Shown: positions 34,351-41,679 of the stretch, piece by piece
How positions within the stretch are numbered: the first letter of the stretch is position 1
Layout of the letters: each line of letters opens with the position of its first letter
Assembly: GCA_022446885.1 (NCBI GenBank)
Contig: JAKVBU010000023.1
Span: 1 to 56,805, forward strand
Reading direction: 5' to 3'
Origin: Phycisphaerales bacterium
Lineage (GTDB): Bacteria; Planctomycetota; Phycisphaerae; Phycisphaerales; SM1A02
DNA length: 56,805 bases
Notes under the pieces: generated by a model
What the model was told of the DNA's origin: nothing
Database searches by the model: none
What the model saw: the letters and a program-made list of their open reading frames with translations, nothing else
Made by a program: the position numbers and the translations under genes

Positions 34351-36270
34351 TCAAGAGCCCTTGCCCGAACGCCCAGCAGAACGCTTCCCCTGACCATTGC
34401 CCGAACTCTTGCTCTGACCATTGCCCGAACTCTTGCCCGGGCTCTTACCCGTATTTTTGCCCGAACTCTTCCCCGAACTCTTGCCAGATGGATTGCCTTT
34501 GGCCGCAGCCTCACCTCCTCGATTTCCTCGTCGAGCTGGCAGTCGTCCAAGTTGCTCCGTGGTCAGAATTGCGGCCAGATCGGATGCGGTGCGATCAGCC
34601 AGAGCGTCATGGGCTTCATGTTCAAATCCAGCCCAGTCTTCCTTGGTCCAGGGCCGCTCCACCTTGCGCCGATCTCCCCAGAATGACTCCATGGGTGAGG
34701 CCGTCACCTGCGGATCACGTTCGATGCGCCGCTCGATGGCCCGAGCTCTGATGGCAGCCAATTCCTCCAACACATGACTCTGCAGCAGCAAGAGGGCTTC
34801 GACCTGCTCAATCTCGAGATCGGCCAGGCCCAGCGCCGCATCAAGTGCCCGCTCCACCCAGCGCGGCCGCATCTCAAGCGCAAATCCACGCTGCATGGCG
34901 GCTGCATGCCACTGCTGCGCCTGTGCTTGATCGACGGCCTCCAGCAGGGCCTCGATGAGATCCACCTGTTCCAGCGTGCGATCGCGGATCTGCAAACTCG
35001 TCGCCAATTGACGACGCCACGCCTGCCCGTACGCACTGAGCGCCTCCACCCAGACTTCAAGCTCTACCGAGTCATCGTCGCGGTGCACCCCCATGATGTC
35101 CTCACGTTCGATCATGAACCGCCAGCCTTCAAGTTCGCGGTCGATCGCCGCCTGGGCTCGCGCTCGCGACAGTGCGGCTCGTTCCAACAGCGTCGAGTCG
35201 AGGGCATCTGTCACCTGCCCGGGGGCAGTTTCCATGACTTGTGCGATCACCTGCTCCAGCGGGATGTGTTCGCCGCCATACCGGGCCTGCGTCGCAGGCC
35301 GACTCAAGTCAAGGCGGGCCAGCGCCTCTTTGAGCGTGGCCGCCTGAACCCGGTCATCATTGAAGACGACGATCGTGCCGAGCATCTCCTCAACATCAGC
35401 GCGCAAGAGCGCCCGCTGCGCCGCCACCTGCTGCAACAGACGGTGCACATCGGCGGAGTCCACCAACTCACCGGCCGACTCAATCACGGCCAGCCGCCCC
35501 TGCATGCGTTCACGCAAGGAGGCCAATTGCTCGTTCATGGTCTGCAGGCCGATGGCTTGCCGCTCCCGCTGCTGAGCCCGCTTGTCTTCGGCTGCCTGCG
35601 CCTTCTGCTGGTTGGCACTGTCTGCGGCCTTCTGAGGGGCAAGGGCGCCATTGCCCCCTCCACTTCCCTTGCCAGCGCTGCGGCCTGAATCCTGTTTCAA
35701 GAATGTTCGGGCCGCCGCATCCAGATCAACGCCGCCCAGATCGAAACTGCCATCGAGACGCTGCATGGCGGCCTGCAGATCTCGAGCTCGCTCGGCTTCT
35801 CGCCAGCGCGTGAGCGCGTCTTTCAGAGGCGCCGTGAGTTGCTCAAAGGTGTCGGCATAGTCCTGCAGCACCATGTCCACGATCACCATTTGCTCGTCTT
35901 CCAGATCAAGCAGTGACTCAAGCAGCAGTGCGTCGCGCGTCAGAAACTCCGGCTCGATCGCCTGCTCGATGGTTCGTGCTCGTGGCGGTGTGAGCCGCCG
36001 AGCTCGGTACCAGGCCGTCGCCTCGACATTGCCCGAGTCTTCTTTGCTCGTCTCTCGAGCCTTGCCATCATCGGCGTGCTCCATTCGATAGACAAGCGAA
36101 GCCGCCTCCCATAGCGACCATGCCTCTTCTCGTGACATCACGCCGCTTTGCACAGCCGCCTTGAGCCCGCCTCCGAAGGCGTGCAATTGTTCGCGTGGTG
36201 AGGGCTCCGGCTGCGCATCGTCCACCACCCCAACAGACGCAACCAACAACAAGGTGGCAAGTGGAATCAT
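34351..36270 (-). CDS. Secreted coiled-coil protein with Gly/Lys/Ser-rich tail
   Basis: A 639-residue protein with ATG 36270 (AGGA 7 nt upstream) and a signal peptide (MIPLATLLLVASVG). A short helical unit (GGGLKAAVQSGVMSREEAWSLW, about 33-54) resembles the repeat of the neighbouring His-rich protein. Most of the rest is helical with coiled-coil heptads (for example 210-290, and 400-560), broken by a Gly/Ser/Gln linker near 195-225. The last 45 residues are almost only Gly, Lys, Ser and Asn (units GKSSGK, GKNTGK, GNGQSK), strongly basic. I do not recognise the family. It is the last gene of a minus-strand run (GrpE-like, Hsp70, TM protein), 79 nt below the preceding gene. Cell-envelope location inferred. 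Confidence 0.8.
   Translation of the reverse strand: MIPLATLLLVASVGVVDDAQPEPSPREQLHAFGGGLKAAVQSGVMSREEAWSLWEAASLVYRMEHADDGKARETSKEDSGNVEATAWYRARRLTPPRARTIEQAIEPEFLTRDALLLESLLDLEDEQMVIVDMVLQDYADTFEQLTAPLKDALTRWREAERARDLQAAMQRLDGSFDLGGVDLDAAARTFLKQDSGRSAGKGSGGGNGALAPQKAADSANQQKAQAAEDKRAQQRERQAIGLQTMNEQLASLRERMQGRLAVIESAGELVDSADVHRLLQQVAAQRALLRADVEEMLGTIVVFNDDRVQAATLKEALARLDLSRPATQARYGGEHIPLEQVIAQVMETAPGQVTDALDSTLLERAALSRARAQAAIDRELEGWRFMIEREDIMGVHRDDDSVELEVWVEALSAYGQAWRRQLATSLQIRDRTLEQVDLIEALLEAVDQAQAQQWHAAAMQRGFALEMRPRWVERALDAALGLADLEIEQVEALLLLQSHVLEELAAIRARAIERRIERDPQVTASPMESFWGDRRKVERPWTKEDWAGFEHEAHDALADRTASDLAAILTTEQLGRLPARRGNRGGEAAAKGNPSGKSSGKSSGKNTGKSPGKSSGNGQSKSSGNGQGKRSAGRSGKGS
34360..34495. 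repeat. Degenerate short repeats encoding a Gly/Lys/Ser tail
   Basis: Imperfect repeats of about 15 nt (pattern TTGCCCGAACTC with variants such as TTGCCCGGGCTC and TTCCCCGAACTC on the plus strand) encode the basic C-terminal tail of the 639-residue protein. Copies differ by base changes but the frame is kept. Confidence 0.75.
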
Positions 36271-36349
36271 GCCCCGATCCTAGCGTAGAGATGCCGCTCA
36301 TTGGGGATTTCGCTTCACCGACTGCCTCTGGCTCTTCCCCAAGCACCCA

Positions 36350-37585
36350 TCAGGTTGCCACTTGGGCCTGCTGGGCGTCGAGCCGCGATCGCAATTGCGC
36401 CAGCGTCTGCAGCCGGCGCTCGGCCTCCGCACGCCGATCTTTATCAGGCAACGTCACCCGTCCATGCCACTTGCGATACTCGGCGCGGATGTGCTTGAGT
36501 TTGCGATCGATCGACCAGTGTGGCTCCAGCCCGACCAGACGTTCTTGTTCATCTCGCTGAGCAGCGGCCGCCTGCACTCGATCAGACCCTATGCGACGGG
36601 CTGCAGCCTTCCCAACACCCAACCAACCTCGAATGTCCTCCAGCAGCGCAGCATCGGCCTCGTCATCAACTGCACCAGTCGCCTGCAGATGCAGGACCAG
36701 AGCGAGCGCCTCTTCCAAGCGTTCGCTTTCGCCCTTGACCCTGATCTCCTCACATACCTGTTGCAGCAATGAAGGCGCCGCAGCCGTGGCTGCATGCATC
36801 CCTTGTTGCACCTGCTGCAACACACATCGAAACGCCTCATTGGTGGCCTGTCGAGTGGATTCGTTCGAGTGAGCCTCATCTAATAGCTGCTGCAATTGAT
36901 CACGGGCGGCAAAGGCCCGTTCACGATCCACGGATCCACTGGGCGTAACCGATGCAAGAATGCCTAGGCGAGCCAGCCGCAGCGGCCACGTGTCGGACTG
37001 ATGCTCACTCTGCTCCAACTCCAACTCGTAACCGGCTGCATCCTGCCTGAATTGAACTTGCGTACTGAGTTCGCCAATCACGTCACCCTCCTGAGAGAAG
37101 GTCACGAAGGCCCGGTACTCAGTCTCATCCAGATGCGCCGGGCGTAATGCCTCCGGGGCAGGCAACATTCCAAGTGATGCCGCATCGAACACCATCGTGC
37201 TTGAACGGGCGTCCAGCGAACGGTCTCGGGACATTTCAGGAGATTTGAAACCCCATCTGGCGTAATCAACGCATGAGAGGGGCTGCCCCTCAGATCGGTC
37301 TGCTCTCCCCACAATCAACTGCATGACCAGCGGCAGTCCCGGCTCTACTCCCACCAGTCGACCGTCGAGTTCAAGCCAGGCCTGATCATCTCGCCAGACC
37401 TGACGCAGGCACAACCCCCTCACCCGTTTGTCCGCGCCTGAGATCAATGCGGCCCGTGCCCGATGCACGATCCAGGCGATGATGAATCCCACACCTCCGA
37501 CGAGAATCAGGGCTCCAAACCCCAGAAGAAGTTCATCGCCCCCAACTACACCCAATATCACAGCTTCGAAAGAGGCTCCTGTCAC
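36350..37585 (-). CDS. Membrane-anchored Hsp70-partner candidate with degenerate J-like tail
   Basis: A 411-residue protein starting at GTG 37585, one base of which is shared with the TAG of the Hsp70 gene (TAGTG), so translation is coupled. Residues 14-42 form a TM segment (LLLGFGALILVGGVGFIIAWIV). A beta-rich domain follows to about 200. Then comes a helical domain (about 225-345) with segments like EEALALVLHLQATGAVDDE, which reminds me of TerB-type helical bundles. The C-terminal 60 residues (LKHIRAEYRKWHGRVTLPDKDRRAEAERRLQ, seen here in outline) recall a J-domain in which the HPD motif is replaced by LPD and the following helix is kept. J-like proteins beside Hsp70 genes would make sense as client adaptors, but this reading is inference from weak similarity. 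No enzyme motif seen. Confidence 0.7.
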   Translation of the reverse strand: MTGASFEAVILGVVGGDELLLGFGALILVGGVGFIIAWIVHRARAALISGADKRVRGLCLRQVWRDDQAWLELDGRLVGVEPGLPLVMQLIVGRADRSEGQPLSCVDYARWGFKSPEMSRDRSLDARSSTMVFDAASLGMLPAPEALRPAHLDETEYRAFVTFSQEGDVIGELSTQVQFRQDAAGYELELEQSEHQSDTWPLRLARLGILASVTPSGSVDRERAFAARDQLQQLLDEAHSNESTRQATNEAFRCVLQQVQQGMHAATAAAPSLLQQVCEEIRVKGESERLEEALALVLHLQATGAVDDEADAALLEDIRGWLGVGKAAARRIGSDRVQAAAAQRDEQERLVGLEPHWSIDRKLKHIRAEYRKWHGRVTLPDKDRRAEAERRLQTLAQLRSRLDAQQAQVAT

Positions 37586-39138
37586 TAGCGAATCACCAGG
37601 TCATCGAACTGGGCCGCGTTGGCCCTTGCCTCTTCACTGCCGCCCCAGCCCATGTTGATTTCGAAGACTTCTTCCTTGCCTGACTGGGTGTCCACGAACT
37701 TGAAAATGGCGTCTCCGCTGACATCGATCGAAAACACGGCTTGAATCTCACAACCAGCCGCTCGGCCCGCTGGCAGTGTCATCAAAGAACGCGCCAACGT
37801 GACCACGTCCTCCGGGCTCTTCTGATCGTCCAGCGCTGCCTGGGTCACATCGCATTCAACCTGCGTCTGGTTGGCAGCCGTCGTGAAGTAGGTGCGTGTC
37901 TCCGTGATCGGCAATGTCGTGTTCCGCGGAATGAGCACATCGTTGATCATCTGCTGGCTATGACTGTCGAGCACCGTGGTACCGATCGCCCAACTGATGA
38001 TGTCGTTGACTTCACGCCGTTCAAGCCGCTCGACAGCCGCCGGTGCCAGCTCCTGGGGCGCCTCTCTGGCCTGCCCCATCCCCGCCATCAAGGCGGCTCC
38101 GAGGGCGACCGCCTCATCTGGGTGAACGCGATCCTCAGGATCCTTGCCGAACATGGCCTTCACCAGTGCCCGTACCGCTGGAATTCTGGTGGACCCACCC
38201 ACAAGCAGCACACGATCAATGTCACCGGGGCCCAATCCCGCATCGTCGAGCACAGACTCGATCGTCATCTTGATCAGGGAGAGATAGTCATCGATCAGAG
38301 ATTCGAATTGCGACTGCCCAATCTCGATCGCATGCTGCACGGCCCCCGTGCCGGCATGCAGGCTTGCGGTTGGACGCTTGGAGAGTTTGTGCTTGAGATC
38401 GCGGCAATTGGACTCGAGCCCCAATGACTCTCCCAGCTTTGATCGCAGCGACACACCCCCACTGAGCAGTTTGAATCGCTTGTCAACCTCCATGGCCAAT
38501 GCGCGGTCGAAGTCCACGCCGCCCAGACGATGGCTGCCTCCCGTGGCGATGACGTCGATACGCTGGCCATCCATGACCTTGGCCACCGTGACATCAAAGG
38601 TGCCACCACCCAAGTCGAAGATCAGTGCCGTGCCTGGCTGACCACCGGCATCAAGCCACGCCACAGCAGCTGCCGTGGGCTCGTTCACGATTCGCTGTAC
38701 CTTCAGCCCGGCCTGCTCGGCAGCGCGAATGGTGGCCTTGCGCCGCACCTGATCGAAGTAGGCCGGCACAGTGATGACCGCGCTGGACACCTGACCCAAT
38801 CGCCTCTCGGCGTCCTGCTTGAGTTTGCGCAGCACGAATGAACTCAGGTCTACGGCGGAGTACTTCGGATCGGCCGTAGGTCCTCGCCAGTCAGGATCAT
38901 CCATGCGACGTTTGAACTCGGTCTCAACGCGCTCCGGGTACATGCTCCGGTCGTCCCATGCCAGTGCGCCCACTTCAACTGTGCCATCGCTCTGCACCAT
39001 CACAGCACTTGCGGTGAGCTTTTCGCCCTCCTCGTTGGTGAGAATCTCAGGATGGCCGGCAGCATTGATAAATGCCAACGCCGAAAACGTGGTGCCAAGA
39101 TCAATGCCCACCGCGTATCGATCGAGCGAGTCGTTCAT
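37585..39138 (-). CDS. Hsp70-family ATPase, short non-canonical DnaK
   Basis: A 517-residue Hsp70. ATG 39138 follows the GrpE-like stop by 6 nt. The nucleotide-binding domain has all signatures: VGIDLGTTFS (phosphate 1), VITVPAYFD, IVNEPTAAAVAW, LIFDLGGGTFDV (phosphate 2), and VLLVGGSTRIPAV (adenosine site). The linker region and substrate-binding part are altered: DVLIPRNTTLPITETRTYFTTA is recognisable, but the chain stops after the beta-sandwich, about 110 residues shorter than DnaK, so the helical lid is missing. Canonical DnaK has about 630 residues. The gene sits between a GrpE-like gene and a membrane-protein gene overlapping its stop, so it probably forms a dedicated chaperone or regulatory unit rather than the housekeeping DnaK. 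Confidence 0.93.
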   Translation of the reverse strand: MNDSLDRYAVGIDLGTTFSALAFINAAGHPEILTNEEGEKLTASAVMVQSDGTVEVGALAWDDRSMYPERVETEFKRRMDDPDWRGPTADPKYSAVDLSSFVLRKLKQDAERRLGQVSSAVITVPAYFDQVRRKATIRAAEQAGLKVQRIVNEPTAAAVAWLDAGGQPGTALIFDLGGGTFDVTVAKVMDGQRIDVIATGGSHRLGGVDFDRALAMEVDKRFKLLSGGVSLRSKLGESLGLESNCRDLKHKLSKRPTASLHAGTGAVQHAIEIGQSQFESLIDDYLSLIKMTIESVLDDAGLGPGDIDRVLLVGGSTRIPAVRALVKAMFGKDPEDRVHPDEAVALGAALMAGMGQAREAPQELAPAAVERLERREVNDIISWAIGTTVLDSHSQQMINDVLIPRNTTLPITETRTYFTTAANQTQVECDVTQAALDDQKSPEDVVTLARSLMTLPAGRAAGCEIQAVFSIDVSGDAIFKFVDTQSGKEEVFEINMGWGGSEEARANAAQFDDLVIR

Positions 39139-39144
39139 CAACGA

Positions 39145-39948
39145 TCAGCGGCGATAGGCCGCCACCTCCGCCTTTCGCAACACACGGCAGTTGTCATCTT
39201 CGCCAATATGGAAGCCGCATCGAATGGTGTGGGCCACGGTCTCGTTTCGATGCCAGAGTCTCTTGGCCTGAATCGCCTCGATGGCAGTCATCTGCTCACG
39301 GACATAGGGCTCGCCCGGCCGTGGCTTGATCACATGTACGTCGAAGCACTCTGCGAGCGACACTTCCAACTGCTCCAACAGTGCGAGAATGAGACCAGCC
39401 TTGGCCGCCTCGTTCCCCGCCTCTATCGCCACTGCCGACGCGTACAGACGATCATGCAGCGGCCAGGCCAGTTGTTGGAGGATTCGATCGAGGGCCGTGT
39501 CGGCCTCCCGCTGGAGCGAGTCAATCTTGTGGTCCTTTTGGGCGATGCCTTCAGAGGCTGCCTCAGCAAATGACTCATGCGAGTTCGTGAGTTGAGACAT
39601 CGCATCGGCGTGCACTTGGAACCGCTCCTGCACAACGCCTACGAGCCCATTGAAACCATCCTTCACCTGTAGCGCCTCCGCCAGAGCGGACTCCAGACGC
39701 GAATTCTGGCCGATCTGCTGCTCGAGCTTTGTGGTCACCGCTGTCAGTTGAGAAGCGAGCCCCTGCACCTGAGACTCCAGTTGATGAAGCAACTGCTCTC
39801 GTCTCTCGGATGCATCACACAAATCGCCAATACGGTGATCGACACACTCGGTGGACGAGTCCGCCGGTTGCAGATCACACTGCCCCTCAGATTTCGTCAA
39901 ATTCTGAACACCTGCTTCCGCTGCGGTGGTCTCCGGGGTCATGGACAT
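39145..39948 (-). CDS. Divergent GrpE-like nucleotide exchange factor
   Basis: A 267-residue protein with a strong SD (GGAGG 7 nt before ATG 39948). The N-terminal half is acidic and coiled-coil (about 50-150), as in GrpE. The C-terminal half resembles the GrpE four-helix and beta-wing region only weakly. A helix pair DTALDRILQQLAWPLHDRLYAS is followed by ECFDVHVIKPRPGEPY and a final strand TIRCGFHIGEDDNCRVLRKAEVAAYR (in outline), which matches the 'V-x-x-G-[YF]-x-x-x-x-x-V-[IL]-R-x-A-x-V' ending of GrpE. It is 6 nt upstream of the Hsp70 gene. I infer that it releases ADP from that Hsp70. The family link is moderately supported; the gene order supports it strongly. Confidence 0.75.
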   Translation of the reverse strand: MSMTPETTAAEAGVQNLTKSEGQCDLQPADSSTECVDHRIGDLCDASERREQLLHQLESQVQGLASQLTAVTTKLEQQIGQNSRLESALAEALQVKDGFNGLVGVVQERFQVHADAMSQLTNSHESFAEAASEGIAQKDHKIDSLQREADTALDRILQQLAWPLHDRLYASAVAIEAGNEAAKAGLILALLEQLEVSLAECFDVHVIKPRPGEPYVREQMTAIEAIQAKRLWHRNETVAHTIRCGFHIGEDDNCRVLRKAEVAAYRR

Positions 39949-40091
39949 GATTCATCCTCCTCCAGCAGCCTCCTCGTGAGCATGACGGGCACGATGGGCT
40001 ATAGAAAACTATCAGGAATCACGCCATTGGTACACCCCGACGAGGCTCACCTACCAACAGATCCCCCCACCTTGGAGGGCCATACACGTGA

Positions 40092-40736
40092 TCACGAGGC
40101 CGGCAAATGCATGATCATCGACATCGTTCGACGATCATCAGGCGACCAGCGATCATCCCACTTGTAGGCATTCAGTCGCTTGATCTCTTCACTGATTTTA
40201 CTTTCCAGCCCCCAGAACACCTCGATCTGCTCCTGCGTCGCTGTACCGGTGGCCATCGCCGACTCCAACGGTGCAATCTCGCGACGCAGTTCATGCAACT
40301 TCACACACATGCGCCTGAACTCGCCAAAGCGAGCATCCTGCATGGCCTCCTGCACATCAGGTGGAGGCGGTGGCGGCGCCTCGGGGCCACCGGCAAATCC
40401 CCCGCCCCCACCCGGAGTTGTCGGCACACCCGGTCTGGTGCCCGATCCACGTTGAGCGCCTGCGCGCCCCTGCTGGCCACCACCTCGCGGCGGCCCCTGC
40501 GCACCACGCGGCTCACGAGGGGGTCGTTGCTGACCGCCTGATTGCCCGGGGCCAGGATTCGTCGAGACGTGGCCACCGGCGGCGGCTGAAACCTCGCCGG
40601 ATCCCTGTTGAGCCGAGACATCCTGCGCAGTTCGAGCTTGCTCGGCGCCCTCATCAGAATCGCCCCCACATCCGAACGCCAACGACATGGCCAACCCTGC
40701 CAACGCGACCAGTGCAGTGCGCCCTACAAGACGCAC
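40092..40736 (-). CDS. Lipoprotein with Gly/Pro-rich linker
   Basis: A 214-residue predicted lipoprotein. The start is GTG 40736, 3 nt after the stop of the pseudopilin gene, so the two are probably translated together. The signal peptide ends in the lipobox LAFGC, with Cys23 as the lipid anchor, followed by GGDSDEG. Residues 45-125 are low-complexity Gly/Pro/Gln/Arg (RGGGQQGRAGAQRGSGTRPG, PPPPPPD). The C-terminal 85 residues are helical (EAMQDARFGEFRRMCVKLHE, EQIEVFWGLESKISEEIKRL) without a known motif. Envelope location is inferred from the lipobox. It may act with the neighbouring pseudopilin-like protein; function unknown. It lies 143 nt upstream of the GrpE-like gene. Confidence 0.78.
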   Translation of the reverse strand: MRLVGRTALVALAGLAMSLAFGCGGDSDEGAEQARTAQDVSAQQGSGEVSAAAGGHVSTNPGPGQSGGQQRPPREPRGAQGPPRGGGQQGRAGAQRGSGTRPGVPTTPGGGGGFAGGPEAPPPPPPDVQEAMQDARFGEFRRMCVKLHELRREIAPLESAMATGTATQEQIEVFWGLESKISEEIKRLNAYKWDDRWSPDDRRTMSMIMHLPAS

Positions 40737-40739
40737 GAC

Positions 40740-41522
40740 TCAAAGATCCTCCAGGGTTCGTCCATCGAACACCCGGCGGTGGACAAACTCGTAGTCCGGA
40801 CCGGGGAAGTAGACATTCGTCTGCGGCAGATTGAACGCATGCTCAATGTCGTAACTGACAGATGGCGACTCGCCTACCCACTGGTATGTCTCGACATGGC
40901 CGTCCATGTACCCGAAGTTGATGCAGCCAGGATTGAACGTGGCAAGTTTGTCGATCCAGACTCCACCACCACCGATGTCCACCCCCCAGCCGTTGATGTT
41001 GTGGCCCCGGTGGTCGTTCTCCGGCAGCACTGCGATCAATCGCGCCGGGTGCCGAATACGAGCGACTGTTCCCACAACCCACCCGGGCGGGCCACCCCAG
41101 TCCGAGCCCTCACCTTCACCAAGAAATGAGTTGATCGAGTAGGTGCGGATGTGGGTGGTGTTGTCCTGTGGTGATCGATAGATACTGATATCACCTAGAT
41201 AGGGGAACATCGAGCCCTCTCGGATGGCACTCTCCAACTCGACATTGCCCGGCCCCAAGTTGTCGCCGAACGACTTCATCCAGTCGATGTCCGGATTGCG
41301 ATTGGTGTCTGGCCCGGCAAACTGGCCTTCATGATCGGCCGCGTAGATGAGCCACCCATTGAGAATCTGGCGTTCATTGGCAAGACATTGTGTAGACAGC
41401 GCAACCGTCTCGGTGCGTGTCAGTGCAATGGTGATGAGGCTCGCCAAGATTCCGATGATCGCAATGACAACCATTACCTCGACCAACGAGAACCCCGGGC
41501 GCAAACTCAGACTGACTTTCAT
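40740..41522 (-). CDS. Type II pseudopilin-like protein with H-X9-DG-type domain
   Basis: A 260-residue protein. The frame extends to 41579, but ATG 41522 places the prepilin motif correctly: basic MKVSLSLRPG, then cleavage after Gly before F-S-L-V-E, with Glu at position 5 of the mature protein, and the hydrophobic helix VMVVIAIIGILASLITIAL. A prepilin peptidase would cut and methylate it. The C-terminal part (CINFGYMDGHVETYQW) fits the planctomycete 'prepilin-type processing-associated H-X9-DG' domain, a group present in tens of copies per genome in this phylum. It would be assembled into type II secretion-like pseudopili or exposed at the inner membrane. The downstream lipoprotein gene follows after 3 nt. 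Well-supported family; role unknown. Confidence 0.9.
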   Translation of the reverse strand: MKVSLSLRPGFSLVEVMVVIAIIGILASLITIALTRTETVALSTQCLANERQILNGWLIYAADHEGQFAGPDTNRNPDIDWMKSFGDNLGPGNVELESAIREGSMFPYLGDISIYRSPQDNTTHIRTYSINSFLGEGEGSDWGGPPGWVVGTVARIRHPARLIAVLPENDHRGHNINGWGVDIGGGGVWIDKLATFNPGCINFGYMDGHVETYQWVGESPSVSYDIEHAFNLPQTNVYFPGPDYEFVHRRVFDGRTLEDL

Positions 41523-41679
41523 GCCTTCGATGTTACCCCCACAAGAGCCAATCTCCAATTGAAGCCGCCGAGTACCCACCCCAAACGTGACTTCAGGCCC
41601 AAATGAACATTGCCCATAGACCGTTTAAGTGGTCAAATGTGATCCGGAGCGGTACCCGGGGGCAAAGAAAGGTCGGTTC

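Noticed and set aside
37585-39138. Housekeeping dnaK
   Set aside because: The protein is about 110 residues too short, lacking the lid, and its GrpE-like neighbour is highly divergent, so a specialised Hsp70 is more likely.
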